DNA from: Acidobacteriota bacterium
GTDB taxonomy: Bacteria; Acidobacteriota; Vicinamibacteria; Vicinamibacterales; SCN-69-37
Assembly (NCBI GenBank): GCA_021824055.1
Contig: JAKALV010000165.1
Location: 1 to 7,402 of the forward strand
DNA: 7,402 nt
Reading direction: 5' to 3'
Made by a program: the position numbers and the translations under genes. This document shows positions 1 through 5,833 of the stretch, piece by piece; positions within the stretch are counted from its first letter, which is position 1, and every line of letters starts with the position of its first letter. The notes under the pieces were generated by a model, which was not told the DNA's origin, did no database searches, and saw nothing but the letters and a program-made list of their open reading frames with translations.

Positions 1-428
1 ATCGAGTCCACCAGCTTGCCGTCGCCCATGCGCAAGCCTTCGCGGGCGCCGCTCAGCAGATATGGGCAGTTGCTCATGGATTCCATGCCGCCAGCCACCG
101 CGATGTTGATATCGCCCGCGGCGATGGCCTGCTGTGCCAGCATCACGGACTTGAGGGCGGAGCCGCACACCTTATTAATGGTGAGCGCCGCCACACGGTA
201 GGGCAGTCCCGCGGCGATCGCCGCCTGGCGCGCGGGCGCCTGGCCGACGCCCGCACTGACGACGTTGCCGAGAATGCACTCGTCGACCGACGCGGGATCG
301 ATGCCCGCGCGGGCCACGGCCTCGCGCACCACCAGGGCGCCGAGCTGCGGCGCCTTGAAGTCCTTCAGTCCGCCCAGAAACTTGCCGGTCGGAGTACGAA
401 CGGCGCTGACGATCACGGATTCACGCAT
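1..428 (-). CDS. Thiolase (acetyl-CoA C-acetyltransferase family), N-terminal part, cut by the window edge
   Basis: Reading down from base 428, the reverse strand encodes 142 residues and runs off the window at base 1. The product begins MRESVIVSAVRTPTGKF, the usual thiolase start. It carries Cys88 in the context NKVCGSALK, which matches the nucleophilic cysteine of the family, and GGMESMS at about residues 113-119. Thiolases condense two acyl-CoA molecules or cleave 3-ketoacyl-CoA. The fragment cannot tell a biosynthetic acetoacetyl-CoA thiolase from a degradative one, although the start resembles the acetyl-CoA acetyltransferase (AtoB/PhaA-like) group. The ATG overlaps the stop of the upstream DUF721 gene by 8 nt (ATGCGTGA on the minus strand), and a GAGGAT Shine-Dalgarno (bases 433-438) supports the start. 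The C-terminal half, with the second cysteine and the His motifs, lies outside the window. Confidence 0.95.
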   Translation of the reverse strand, partial: MRESVIVSAVRTPTGKFLGGLKDFKAPQLGALVVREAVARAGIDPASVDECILGNVVSAGVGQAPARQAAIAAGLPYRVAALTINKVCGSALKSVMLAQQAIAAGDINIAVAGGMESMSNCPYLLSGAREGLRMGDGKLVDS

Positions 429-711
429 GGGTATCCTCAATCACAAGAATCTTGCGCACGACTTGCTGACCCAGCAGGAATGCCAGGCGGTCTTTGAGCA
501 CGGGCGCGGCGCGTTCCAGCTCACGCTGCCAGGCCGCGCCGCGGGCGCGAAGGGTCAGGGTGCCGTCACCGGACCATTCAGCGTTCGCCGCGCGGGAAAG
601 GGCGGGGCCTGCGGCCACGCGCCACGCGAACACCACTTTGGCGGCCGTCAGCGGCTGGCGCTCGAGCAGTTGCTTGATGGTGTGCGTTGCGGTGGTGGAG
701 ACAGACTCCAT
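421..711 (-). CDS. DUF721 / DciA-like protein, 96 residues
   Basis: This small protein has the DUF721 pattern: a helical start (IKQLLERQPL), then AWRVAAGPALSRAA with Trp30 (family form: W...vG..la..t.P), then a beta segment GTLTLRARGAAWQREL with Trp61, then a helix VLKDRLAFLLGQQVVRKI. The family includes DciA, which helps load the replicative helicase DnaB in bacteria lacking DnaC or DnaI. Many members are known only as DUF721 proteins, so the function is a family-level inference. At 96 residues it covers just the core domain, without the N- or C-terminal extensions many DciA proteins have. The ATG at 711-709 has an AGGAAG Shine-Dalgarno 9 nt upstream. Its stop overlaps the thiolase start by 8 nt, so the two genes are probably translationally coupled despite unrelated roles. 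Confidence 0.82.
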   Translation of the reverse strand: MESVSTTATHTIKQLLERQPLTAAKVVFAWRVAAGPALSRAANAEWSGDGTLTLRARGAAWQRELERAAPVLKDRLAFLLGQQVVRKILVIEDTHA

Positions 712-743
712 GCAGACTGACTTCCTAATTTATCATCAACGAC
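712..743. promoter_or_regulatory. Compact divergent intergenic region between the DUF721 gene and maf
   Basis: Only 32 nt separate two divergent start codons. The middle (about 726-739) is strikingly AT-rich for this window. On the + strand, TATCAT at 731-736 is a plausible -10 hexamer, placing a transcription start very near the maf ATG and so a leaderless or nearly leaderless mRNA. No convincing -35 was found, and maf has no clear Shine-Dalgarno. On the minus strand, AGGAAG (complement of 721-726) is a good Shine-Dalgarno for the DUF721 gene. At least one promoter element must overlap coding sequence if both genes are transcribed from here. This is inferred from spacing and composition only. 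Confidence 0.4.
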
Positions 744-1334
744 ATGTTGATTCTGGCTTCCGCGTCGCCGCGACGCCGTGAACTGCTCGCCGCCGCGGGC
801 CTCGCGTTCCGCGTGGACGCGGCGGACGTCGACGAGACGCCATGGCCGGCCGAGACGCCCGACGCGTATGCGGAACGGCTCGCGCGCGCGAAAGCGGCGG
901 CGGTGGCGGCGCGCTGGCCGCACGCTCCCGTCCTTGGCGCCGACACCGTCGTCATAGTTGATGGTGAGATTCTGGGAAAGCCGACCGACGTGGAAGACGC
1001 GGCGCGCATGCTGCGCCGGATTTCCGGCAGATCGCACACGGTGCTGACGGCCGTGGCGATCAGCTGGCGGGGCGTGATGCGGTCGGCGATGGAATCCACG
1101 GAGGTCTGGGTGAACGCGCTGACCGGCGACGAGATCGCGGCCTACGTCGCCAGCGGGGAGCCGATGGACAAAGCCGGCGCCTACGCCATCCAGGGGCTGG
1201 CGTCGCGCGTCATTCCGCGCATCGCGGGCTCGTACACGAATGTGGTAGGCCTGCCGGTGACCACTGTTCTGAGGTTGCTAAGCACCTACGGTGGGTCGTA
1301 TCCTGAAAGCTACGCGTCAGTCTCTGAAAGCTGA
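744..1334 (+). CDS. maf: Maf-family nucleotide pyrophosphatase (dTTP/UTP type)
   Basis: The 196-residue product has all the Maf hallmarks: LASASPRRRELL at residues 4-15, GADTVV with probable catalytic Asp67, ILGKP (76-80), DKAGAYAIQG at 142-151 and GSYTNVVGLP at 162-171. Maf proteins hydrolyse nucleoside triphosphates to monophosphates and are thought to clear non-canonical or excess nucleotides from the cytoplasm. The AGAYAIQG and NVVGLP forms fit the YhdE (dTTP/UTP) subgroup better than the YceF (m7GTP) subgroup. The length is normal, apart from a short Ser/Tyr-rich tail (GSYPESYASVSES) beyond the conserved region. The ATG is fixed by the N-terminal motif starting immediately after it. Only 11 nt separate its stop from ccmE, so it probably shares the transcript that carries the ccm genes, although its function is unrelated. 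Confidence 0.95.
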   Translation: MLILASASPRRRELLAAAGLAFRVDAADVDETPWPAETPDAYAERLARAKAAAVAARWPHAPVLGADTVVIVDGEILGKPTDVEDAARMLRRISGRSHTVLTAVAISWRGVMRSAMESTEVWVNALTGDEIAAYVASGEPMDKAGAYAIQGLASRVIPRIAGSYTNVVGLPVTTVLRLLSTYGGSYPESYASVSES

Positions 1335-1335
1335 A

Positions 1336-1341
1336 GTGAGG
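1336..1341 (+). promoter_or_regulatory. Shine-Dalgarno of ccmE, inside a short palindrome
   Basis: GTGAGG sits 4 nt before the ccmE ATG. Together with the start region it forms a perfect 10-bp palindrome, TGAGGCCTCA (1337-1346). This supports the ATG at 1346 as the start. Confidence 0.55.
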
Positions 1342-1345
1342 CCTC

Positions 1346-1774
1346 ATGTCCAATAAGCTTGTGCGTGTCCTGCTAACAGTGCTCTTCGTCGGTGGCACCC
1401 TCGGGTTCATGTTCTACTCCACGCTGTCCAAGGAGACCGAGTACTACAAGCATGTGGACGAAGTGATGAACAACCCGCAGTCGTGGTACGGCAAGCGGCT
1501 GAAGCTGCACGGCTTCGTCGTGGACAAGTCGATCATGGTGAACGACCAGACGCTGGAGTATCGCTTTGCGATCGAGAACAACGGCAAAGTGGTGAACACG
1601 GCGTTCAAGGGCGTGGTGCCCGATACGTTCAAGAGCGGCGCCGAGATTGTGGTGTCGGGGCATCTGGACAGCGCGGGCTTTCACGCGGACAACATGACGG
1701 CAAAATGTCCGTCGAAATATGACCCGGCGGGCGGCAAAGCCATCGGCACCACCAGCGCCGGCGGGTCGGAGTAA
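1346..1774 (+). CDS. ccmE: Cytochrome c maturation heme chaperone CcmE, cysteine (CXXXY) type
   Basis: This 142-residue protein has one N-terminal membrane anchor (about residues 5-25) followed by a periplasmic OB-fold domain. Recognisable CcmE positions include YY.HVDEVM near 33-41, the GKRLKLHGFVV strand (49-59), YRFAIENNGKVVNTAFKGVVPDTFKSG (about 72-98) and IVVSGHLDSAGF (101-112). In classical CcmE the heme is bound covalently by a His in an HXXXY motif. Here the same place after ADNMTAK reads CPSKY, with Cys121 and Tyr125, so this is the CXXXY variant known from archaea and some sulfate reducers such as Desulfovibrio. CcmE takes heme from CcmC/CcmAB and passes it to CcmF. Its neighbours ccmF, ccmA, ccmB and ccmC confirm the role. 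The tail after the motif is short and Gly/Ser rich. The GTGAGG Shine-Dalgarno supports the start. Confidence 0.95.
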   Translation: MSNKLVRVLLTVLFVGGTLGFMFYSTLSKETEYYKHVDEVMNNPQSWYGKRLKLHGFVVDKSIMVNDQTLEYRFAIENNGKVVNTAFKGVVPDTFKSGAEIVVSGHLDSAGFHADNMTAKCPSKYDPAGGKAIGTTSAGGSE

Positions 1775-1782
1775 CCCGCTCG

Positions 1783-4257
1783 ATGGCCGCACTTGGCACG
1801 CTGATCATCCTGACAGCCTTCGTGCTCGCCGCGGCCGCGTTTGCCGCGTCGATCGCCGGAGCGAAGCGTCGTGATACCCGGCTGACCAATGCCGGCGTGG
1901 CGCTGTTTCACACGGTGACCGCGCTGACGCTCGTGGTCTCGGCCATCATCATTCATGCGTTCGTGATCGGCGACTTCCGCATCAAGTACGTGCAGCACTA
2001 CTCGGACGCCGCGCAGCCGCTCTTCTACAAGCTCACCTCATACTGGGGCGGCCTCGACGGCTCGTTGCTCTTCTGGGTGGCGTTGCTCGCGTCGTTCGGC
2101 AGCGTGGCGGTTCACGTCAACCGCGCGCGCCAGCGGCTGCTGATTCCGTACGTCGTGGCCGTGCTCGCGTCGGTGGAGATGTTCTTCCTCTTCCTCCTCG
2201 TGGTGCACAACAACCCGTTCACCACCTTTCTCACGACCGCGCCGACCACGGGACAGGGCCTGAACCCGCTCCTGCAGAATTTCTACATGGCGATCCATCC
2301 GCCGATGCTGTACCTGGGCTTCGTCGGCATGACCATTCCGTACGCGTTCGGCATGGCCGCGCTCATCACGGGGCAGCTGGACGATTCGTGGCTGCGCTCG
2401 GTCCGGCGCTGGACGATGGTGGCGTGGCTGTTCCTGACGATCGGCCTCGCGCTCGGCGGATTGTGGGCGTATGAAGAGCTCGGATGGGGCGGCTACTGGG
2501 GCTGGGATCCGGTGGAAAACGCCGGCCTGCTGCCGTGGTTTACCGCCACCGCCTTTCTGCATTCCGTGATGGTGCAGGAGCGCCGCGGCATGCTGAAGGT
2601 GTGGAACGTCTCGCTGGTCGTGGTGACGTTCTTCCTGACGATTTTCGGCACGTTCATGACGCGCTCCGGCGTGGTGCAGTCCGTGCACGCGTTCGGCGAA
2701 GACCGGCAGCTCGCGTGGATGTTCACCGTCTTCATGGTGCTGACGCTGACGGTGAGCTTCGGGGCGATCATCTATCGCCTGCCGCTCCTGCGCGCGCGGC
2801 ACGATCTGGAGTCGTACATTTCGAAAGAGGCGGCCTTCCTCGCCAACAACTGGATCCTGCTGTTCTCGGCCTTCTTCGTGCTGTTTGCCACGATGTTCCC
2901 CACGCTGAGCGAGGCGGTGCGCGGCGAGCGGCTCACGGTTGGCCCGCCGTTCTTCAATCAGTGGATGCTGCCGATCGGGCTGATCCTGCTGTTTCTGACC
3001 GGCGTCGGCCCCATGCTGGCGTGGCGCAAGTCCACCGTGACGGCGCTGAAGAATCAGTTTCTCTGGCCCATTGTCGCGGCGGCCGTGACGGTGGCCGGCG
3101 TGCGGTTCCTCGGTGTGAACTTCTGGGCCGCCGGGCTCTGCTTCGGTCTCTGCGCGTTTACGGCGTGGACGGTCCTGCAGGAATTCTGGCGCGGCACGCG
3201 CGTGCGCAAGGAATCGACCGGGACCGATCCGCTCACCGCGGCGATCGGCCTGTTCTCCCGTTCGCGCCGGCGCTATGCCGGCTACCTCGTCCACGTCGGC
3301 ATCGTCCTGGTCTTCCTCGGATTTGCCGGCAACGCGGGCAAGATCGAGCAGCAGGTGGTGCTGAAGACGGGGCAGCAGGTCAATCTCGGGCCGTACACGG
3401 TCCGCTACGATCAGCTGCGCATCGGCGATGACGGCGCCAAGCAGATGATCACAGCGCAGGTGCAGGTGTTCCGTGACGGCAAGGATCTGGGCGCGATGTA
3501 TCCGGCGCGCTGGTTCTTCCGCGGCAAGGAAGAAGAGCCGACGACCGAAGTGGCGATTCGCCGCAGCATTCCGGATGACCTGTATATCGTGCTGGCGTCG
3601 CAGAACGCGGAGCAGCAGTCGGCCACGCTGCAGATCGTGATCAACCCGCTCATCAACTGGATCTGGATGGGCTTCGGCGTGATCATCTTCGGCACGTTCA
3701 TCTCGCTGCTGCCGGAAAGCGCGATCGCGTTCGCCACGAAGAAGGTCCCCGAGGGGGCGGCCACCACCACGCTGCTGTTGCTGGTGCTGTTTGGCGCGAG
3801 CCAGACGTCGCTCCAGGCGCAGCACGTGGAGTCGGCGCAGACGGTCGTGATCGTGCCGCAGTCGCCGCTGGAGAAAGACATGCAGACGGGCATCATCTGC
3901 ATGTGCGGTACGTGCGGGCGCAAGCGCATCGGCGAGTGCACCTGCCAGGTGGCCGCCGACATGCGCGAGGAACTCTCCGGGCTGATCAAGTCGGGGTACA
4001 CCAAACAGCAGATCATCGACTACTTCGTCAAGAAGTACGGCAGCCAGGAAGTGCTGGCGCAGCCCATCGACAAGGGATTCAATCGCCTGGCGTGGCTGCT
4101 GCCGTACGGTTTTGGCGTGCTCGGCATCGCCGGCATCGGCGGCGTCGCGTGGCGCTGGTCGCGGCGCGGAACAGACACTTCGGCCGGCGCCCCGCCAGCC
4201 ACGATGGACGCCGCGATGGAATCGCGTTTGGACGATGAGCTCAGAGACCTCGACTAA
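1783..4257 (+). CDS. ccmF: CcmF heme lyase fused to a CcmH-type thiol-redox domain
   Basis: The 824 residues form one open frame with two parts. Residues 1-650 are a CcmF/NrfE heme lyase with many membrane segments, the tryptophan-rich motif WGGYWGWDPVEN (235-246) and His172 (IHPP), His260, His302 (VHAFG) and His504. These match in order and almost in position the heme-ligand histidines known in E. coli CcmF. Residues 653-680 are signal-peptide-like: KK, a TTTLLLLVLFG core and TSLQAQ. Residues 695-790 are a CcmH/CycL domain with the CXXC pair Cys708-Gly-Thr-Cys711, AADMREE 15 residues later, the helical KSGYTKQQIIDYFVKKYGSQEVLAQP stretch (positions 736-761) and a closing membrane helix (about 770-790) before RWSRRG. 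Extra cysteines are Cys706, Cys719 and Cys721. Topology is coherent: CcmF ends in the cytoplasm, and the internal hydrophobic segment carries the CcmH domain to the periplasm. The start lies 8 nt after ccmE, with GGAG at 1768-1771. Confidence 0.94.
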   Translation: MAALGTLIILTAFVLAAAAFAASIAGAKRRDTRLTNAGVALFHTVTALTLVVSAIIIHAFVIGDFRIKYVQHYSDAAQPLFYKLTSYWGGLDGSLLFWVALLASFGSVAVHVNRARQRLLIPYVVAVLASVEMFFLFLLVVHNNPFTTFLTTAPTTGQGLNPLLQNFYMAIHPPMLYLGFVGMTIPYAFGMAALITGQLDDSWLRSVRRWTMVAWLFLTIGLALGGLWAYEELGWGGYWGWDPVENAGLLPWFTATAFLHSVMVQERRGMLKVWNVSLVVVTFFLTIFGTFMTRSGVVQSVHAFGEDRQLAWMFTVFMVLTLTVSFGAIIYRLPLLRARHDLESYISKEAAFLANNWILLFSAFFVLFATMFPTLSEAVRGERLTVGPPFFNQWMLPIGLILLFLTGVGPMLAWRKSTVTALKNQFLWPIVAAAVTVAGVRFLGVNFWAAGLCFGLCAFTAWTVLQEFWRGTRVRKESTGTDPLTAAIGLFSRSRRRYAGYLVHVGIVLVFLGFAGNAGKIEQQVVLKTGQQVNLGPYTVRYDQLRIGDDGAKQMITAQVQVFRDGKDLGAMYPARWFFRGKEEEPTTEVAIRRSIPDDLYIVLASQNAEQQSATLQIVINPLINWIWMGFGVIIFGTFISLLPESAIAFATKKVPEGAATTTLLLLVLFGASQTSLQAQHVESAQTVVIVPQSPLEKDMQTGIICMCGTCGRKRIGECTCQVAADMREELSGLIKSGYTKQQIIDYFVKKYGSQEVLAQPIDKGFNRLAWLLPYGFGVLGIAGIGGVAWRWSRRGTDTSAGAPPATMDAAMESRLDDELRDLD

Positions 4258-5833
4258 GCCAGGCCAGGTATTCATCTTGTTGTCGATGGCGGCCGCGACC
4301 GTGGCCGTCATGCTGACCGGTCAGACGCATCCCGTGGCATTGCTGACGCTCAGCGCCGGCGTGCTCGCCATCGGCCTCGCCGGATATTTCCTGCACACCG
4401 CGCTGGCCTCGCTCATCGCGCCGAAGGGCCTCGAAGCGGCGCTGTCGAGCGATCGCCGTGAGCTGCTGCAATGGGACAAGCAGCGGGTCCTGCACTCCAT
4501 CAAGGAGCTCGAGTTCGACCATCGCATGGGCAAGATCAACGCGAAGGACTTTCAGACGCTGGCCGCGCCGCTGCGTGTGCATGCCGCCAGCTTGATCGAA
4601 GACCTCGATCGCCTGGATGCCGAAGCGGCGGCTGCCGCGGCCACGGCCGTGACGAAGGCGTCCGACTGTCCGAAGTGCGGCACGTCGAACGATGCGGACG
4701 CGCGGTTCTGCAAGTCGTGCGGGGAGAAGTTGGGAGAGGGTGCCAGGGGGGCAGGGGGCCAGGGTGCCAAGGGTGCCGGTGACAAGGGTGCTGGTGCCAA
4801 GCGCACGGGTGACAGGCGCGCTGGTGCCTCAGGCGCGGCGGTCGTGCTCCTCGTGCTCGGTGCGATGTGGGCAGCGCCGGCGGCGGCGCAGATCGCGATG
4901 CCGGACCCGAAGCAGATCTCAGGCGTGCCGCTGCCGGCGGCCGACGTGCCCGCGGGCGCGCTGACCGTGCGCGTGATCCGCGGTGGATTCGACAAGAACG
5001 TGCCGGATCAACCGGTGGAGTTCGTGGTGAACGGCAAGACGCGCACCGTGAAGACCGACGCCACGGGGCATGCGCTGATCACGAACCTCAAGCCGGGCAC
5101 GGTCGTCAAGGTGACGACCACCGTCGACAAAGAAACGCTTACGTCGCAGGACGTCACGATCGGCACGGCGGGCCTACGCGTGGTGCTGGTCGCGACGGAT
5201 CCCGACGCGGCGGCGCGCGCGGCGGAGGACGCCAAGCTGGCGGCCGGGCCCGCGGTCGGCGGCACGGTCGTGCTCGGGCCGAATACGCGCATCGTGGTTG
5301 AGCCGGGCGATGAAGTGCTGACCGTGTACTACGTCCTCGACATCGTGAACTCGGCGCGGACGCCGGTGGACCTCGGCGGGCCGCTGCAGCTCGATCTGCC
5401 GACCGGGGCGCGCGGGGGCGGCATGATGGACGGGTCGTCGCCACAGGGGAAGCTTCTGGGCTCGCACCTCACGGTGGTCGGCCCGTTCAAGCCCGGATCG
5501 ACCGAGGTGCAGCTGGGTTTCGAACTGCCGACCGGCAGCGGTACGAAGACGATCACGCAGACCTGGCCCGTGGCCGTGCCAGAGACGACGGTCGTGCTGC
5601 AGCGCGCCGGGGTGGAAGATCTGGCCTCACCGCAGCTCGCCGACCGGCGCGAAGTCACCAACGAGGGCCAGCCGCTGGTGATCGCGCGCGGCACGGCCCT
5701 GGGCGCCGGCGGCACGCTGAGCTTTGACGTCACCGGCCTGCCGTTTCACGCCCGCTGGCCACGCTACCTGTCGCTGACGCTCGCGATCGGGTTCGTACTC
5801 GTGGGACTACGCGAGGGCTTTCGGCGCGCATGA
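4235..5833 (+). CDS. Composite membrane protein: CcmI-like start, zinc ribbon, periplasmic beta-rich region; function unknown
   Basis: I chose the ATG at 4235 (532 residues, 23-nt overlap with ccmF-ccmH) because the protein then begins with a short polar stretch before two membrane segments (about 12-28 and 33-60). An upstream extension would read through ccmH codons. Next comes a helix, QRVLHSIKELEFDHRMGKI (83-101), resembling the ELEFD..xGK segment near the start of CcmI-type proteins. A zinc ribbon follows: CPKC (145-148) and CKSC (159-162). Residues 167-200 are a Gly/Ala/Lys/Arg-rich repeat linker. A signal-peptide-like segment, AAVVLLVLGAMWAAPAAAQ (201-219), leads to a beta-rich region. 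Its first part (about 241-320) resembles a carboxypeptidase-regulatory or transthyretin-like Ig fold, with TDATGHALITNLKPG as the telltale turn. A second beta region spans 340-505. A C-terminal membrane helix (about 510-526) and basic tail REGFRRA close it. Its place inside the operon suggests a Ccm accessory role, but no activity can be named. It may be two fused genes. Confidence 0.85.
   Translation: MSSETSTKPGQVFILLSMAAATVAVMLTGQTHPVALLTLSAGVLAIGLAGYFLHTALASLIAPKGLEAALSSDRRELLQWDKQRVLHSIKELEFDHRMGKINAKDFQTLAAPLRVHAASLIEDLDRLDAEAAAAAATAVTKASDCPKCGTSNDADARFCKSCGEKLGEGARGAGGQGAKGAGDKGAGAKRTGDRRAGASGAAVVLLVLGAMWAAPAAAQIAMPDPKQISGVPLPAADVPAGALTVRVIRGGFDKNVPDQPVEFVVNGKTRTVKTDATGHALITNLKPGTVVKVTTTVDKETLTSQDVTIGTAGLRVVLVATDPDAAARAAEDAKLAAGPAVGGTVVLGPNTRIVVEPGDEVLTVYYVLDIVNSARTPVDLGGPLQLDLPTGARGGGMMDGSSPQGKLLGSHLTVVGPFKPGSTEVQLGFELPTGSGTKTITQTWPVAVPETTVVLQRAGVEDLASPQLADRREVTNEGQPLVIARGTALGAGGTLSFDVTGLPFHARWPRYLSLTLAIGFVLVGLREGFRRA
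4732..4773 (+). repeat. G-rich tract with quadruplex potential at the domain junction
   Basis: Six runs of three or more G occur on the coding strand, at 4732-4734, 4738-4740, 4746-4751, 4754-4758, 4762-4764 and 4771-4773. They are separated by loops of 3, 5, 2, 3 and 6 nt, which satisfies the usual G3+N1-7 quadruplex pattern more than once over. Within it AGGGTGCCA-type words recur. It encodes the start of the Gly/Ala/Lys-rich linker between the zinc ribbon and the signal-like segment of the composite protein. Confidence 0.75.
4778..4837 (+). repeat. Two imperfect 30-bp direct repeats encoding a 10-residue linker repeat
   Basis: Units at 4778-4807 and 4808-4837 share GGTGACA, then (after three or four differing bases) GCTGGTGCC, in exact 30-bp register. 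They encode GDKGAGAKRT followed by GDRRAGASGA. The repeat follows directly after the G-rich tract and shares its GGTGCC vocabulary, so both probably belong to one minisatellite-like block inserted or expanded in frame. Confidence 0.7.

Noticed and set aside
265..720. A 151-codon + strand frame over the thiolase start and DUF721 gene
   Set aside because: It is the complement of two genes with clear family motifs on the minus strand; its own product has no recognisable feature.
2484..3431. A 315-codon open frame on the + strand in another frame of ccmF
   Set aside because: It is an Arg/Ala/Gly-rich shadow frame wholly inside ccmF, with no start signal or recognisable motif.
4112..4234. Upstream extension of the composite protein start
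   Set aside because: This would add 41 residues read out of frame from ccmH codons, Arg/Pro/Ala-rich. The ATG at 4235 gives a normal membrane protein start.
2038..4311. A 757-codon open frame antisense to ccmF-ccmH
   Set aside because: Its product is rich in His, Arg, Glu and Gln with no domain pattern, as expected opposite a high-GC membrane protein gene. The + strand frame has unmistakable CcmF and CcmH motifs.
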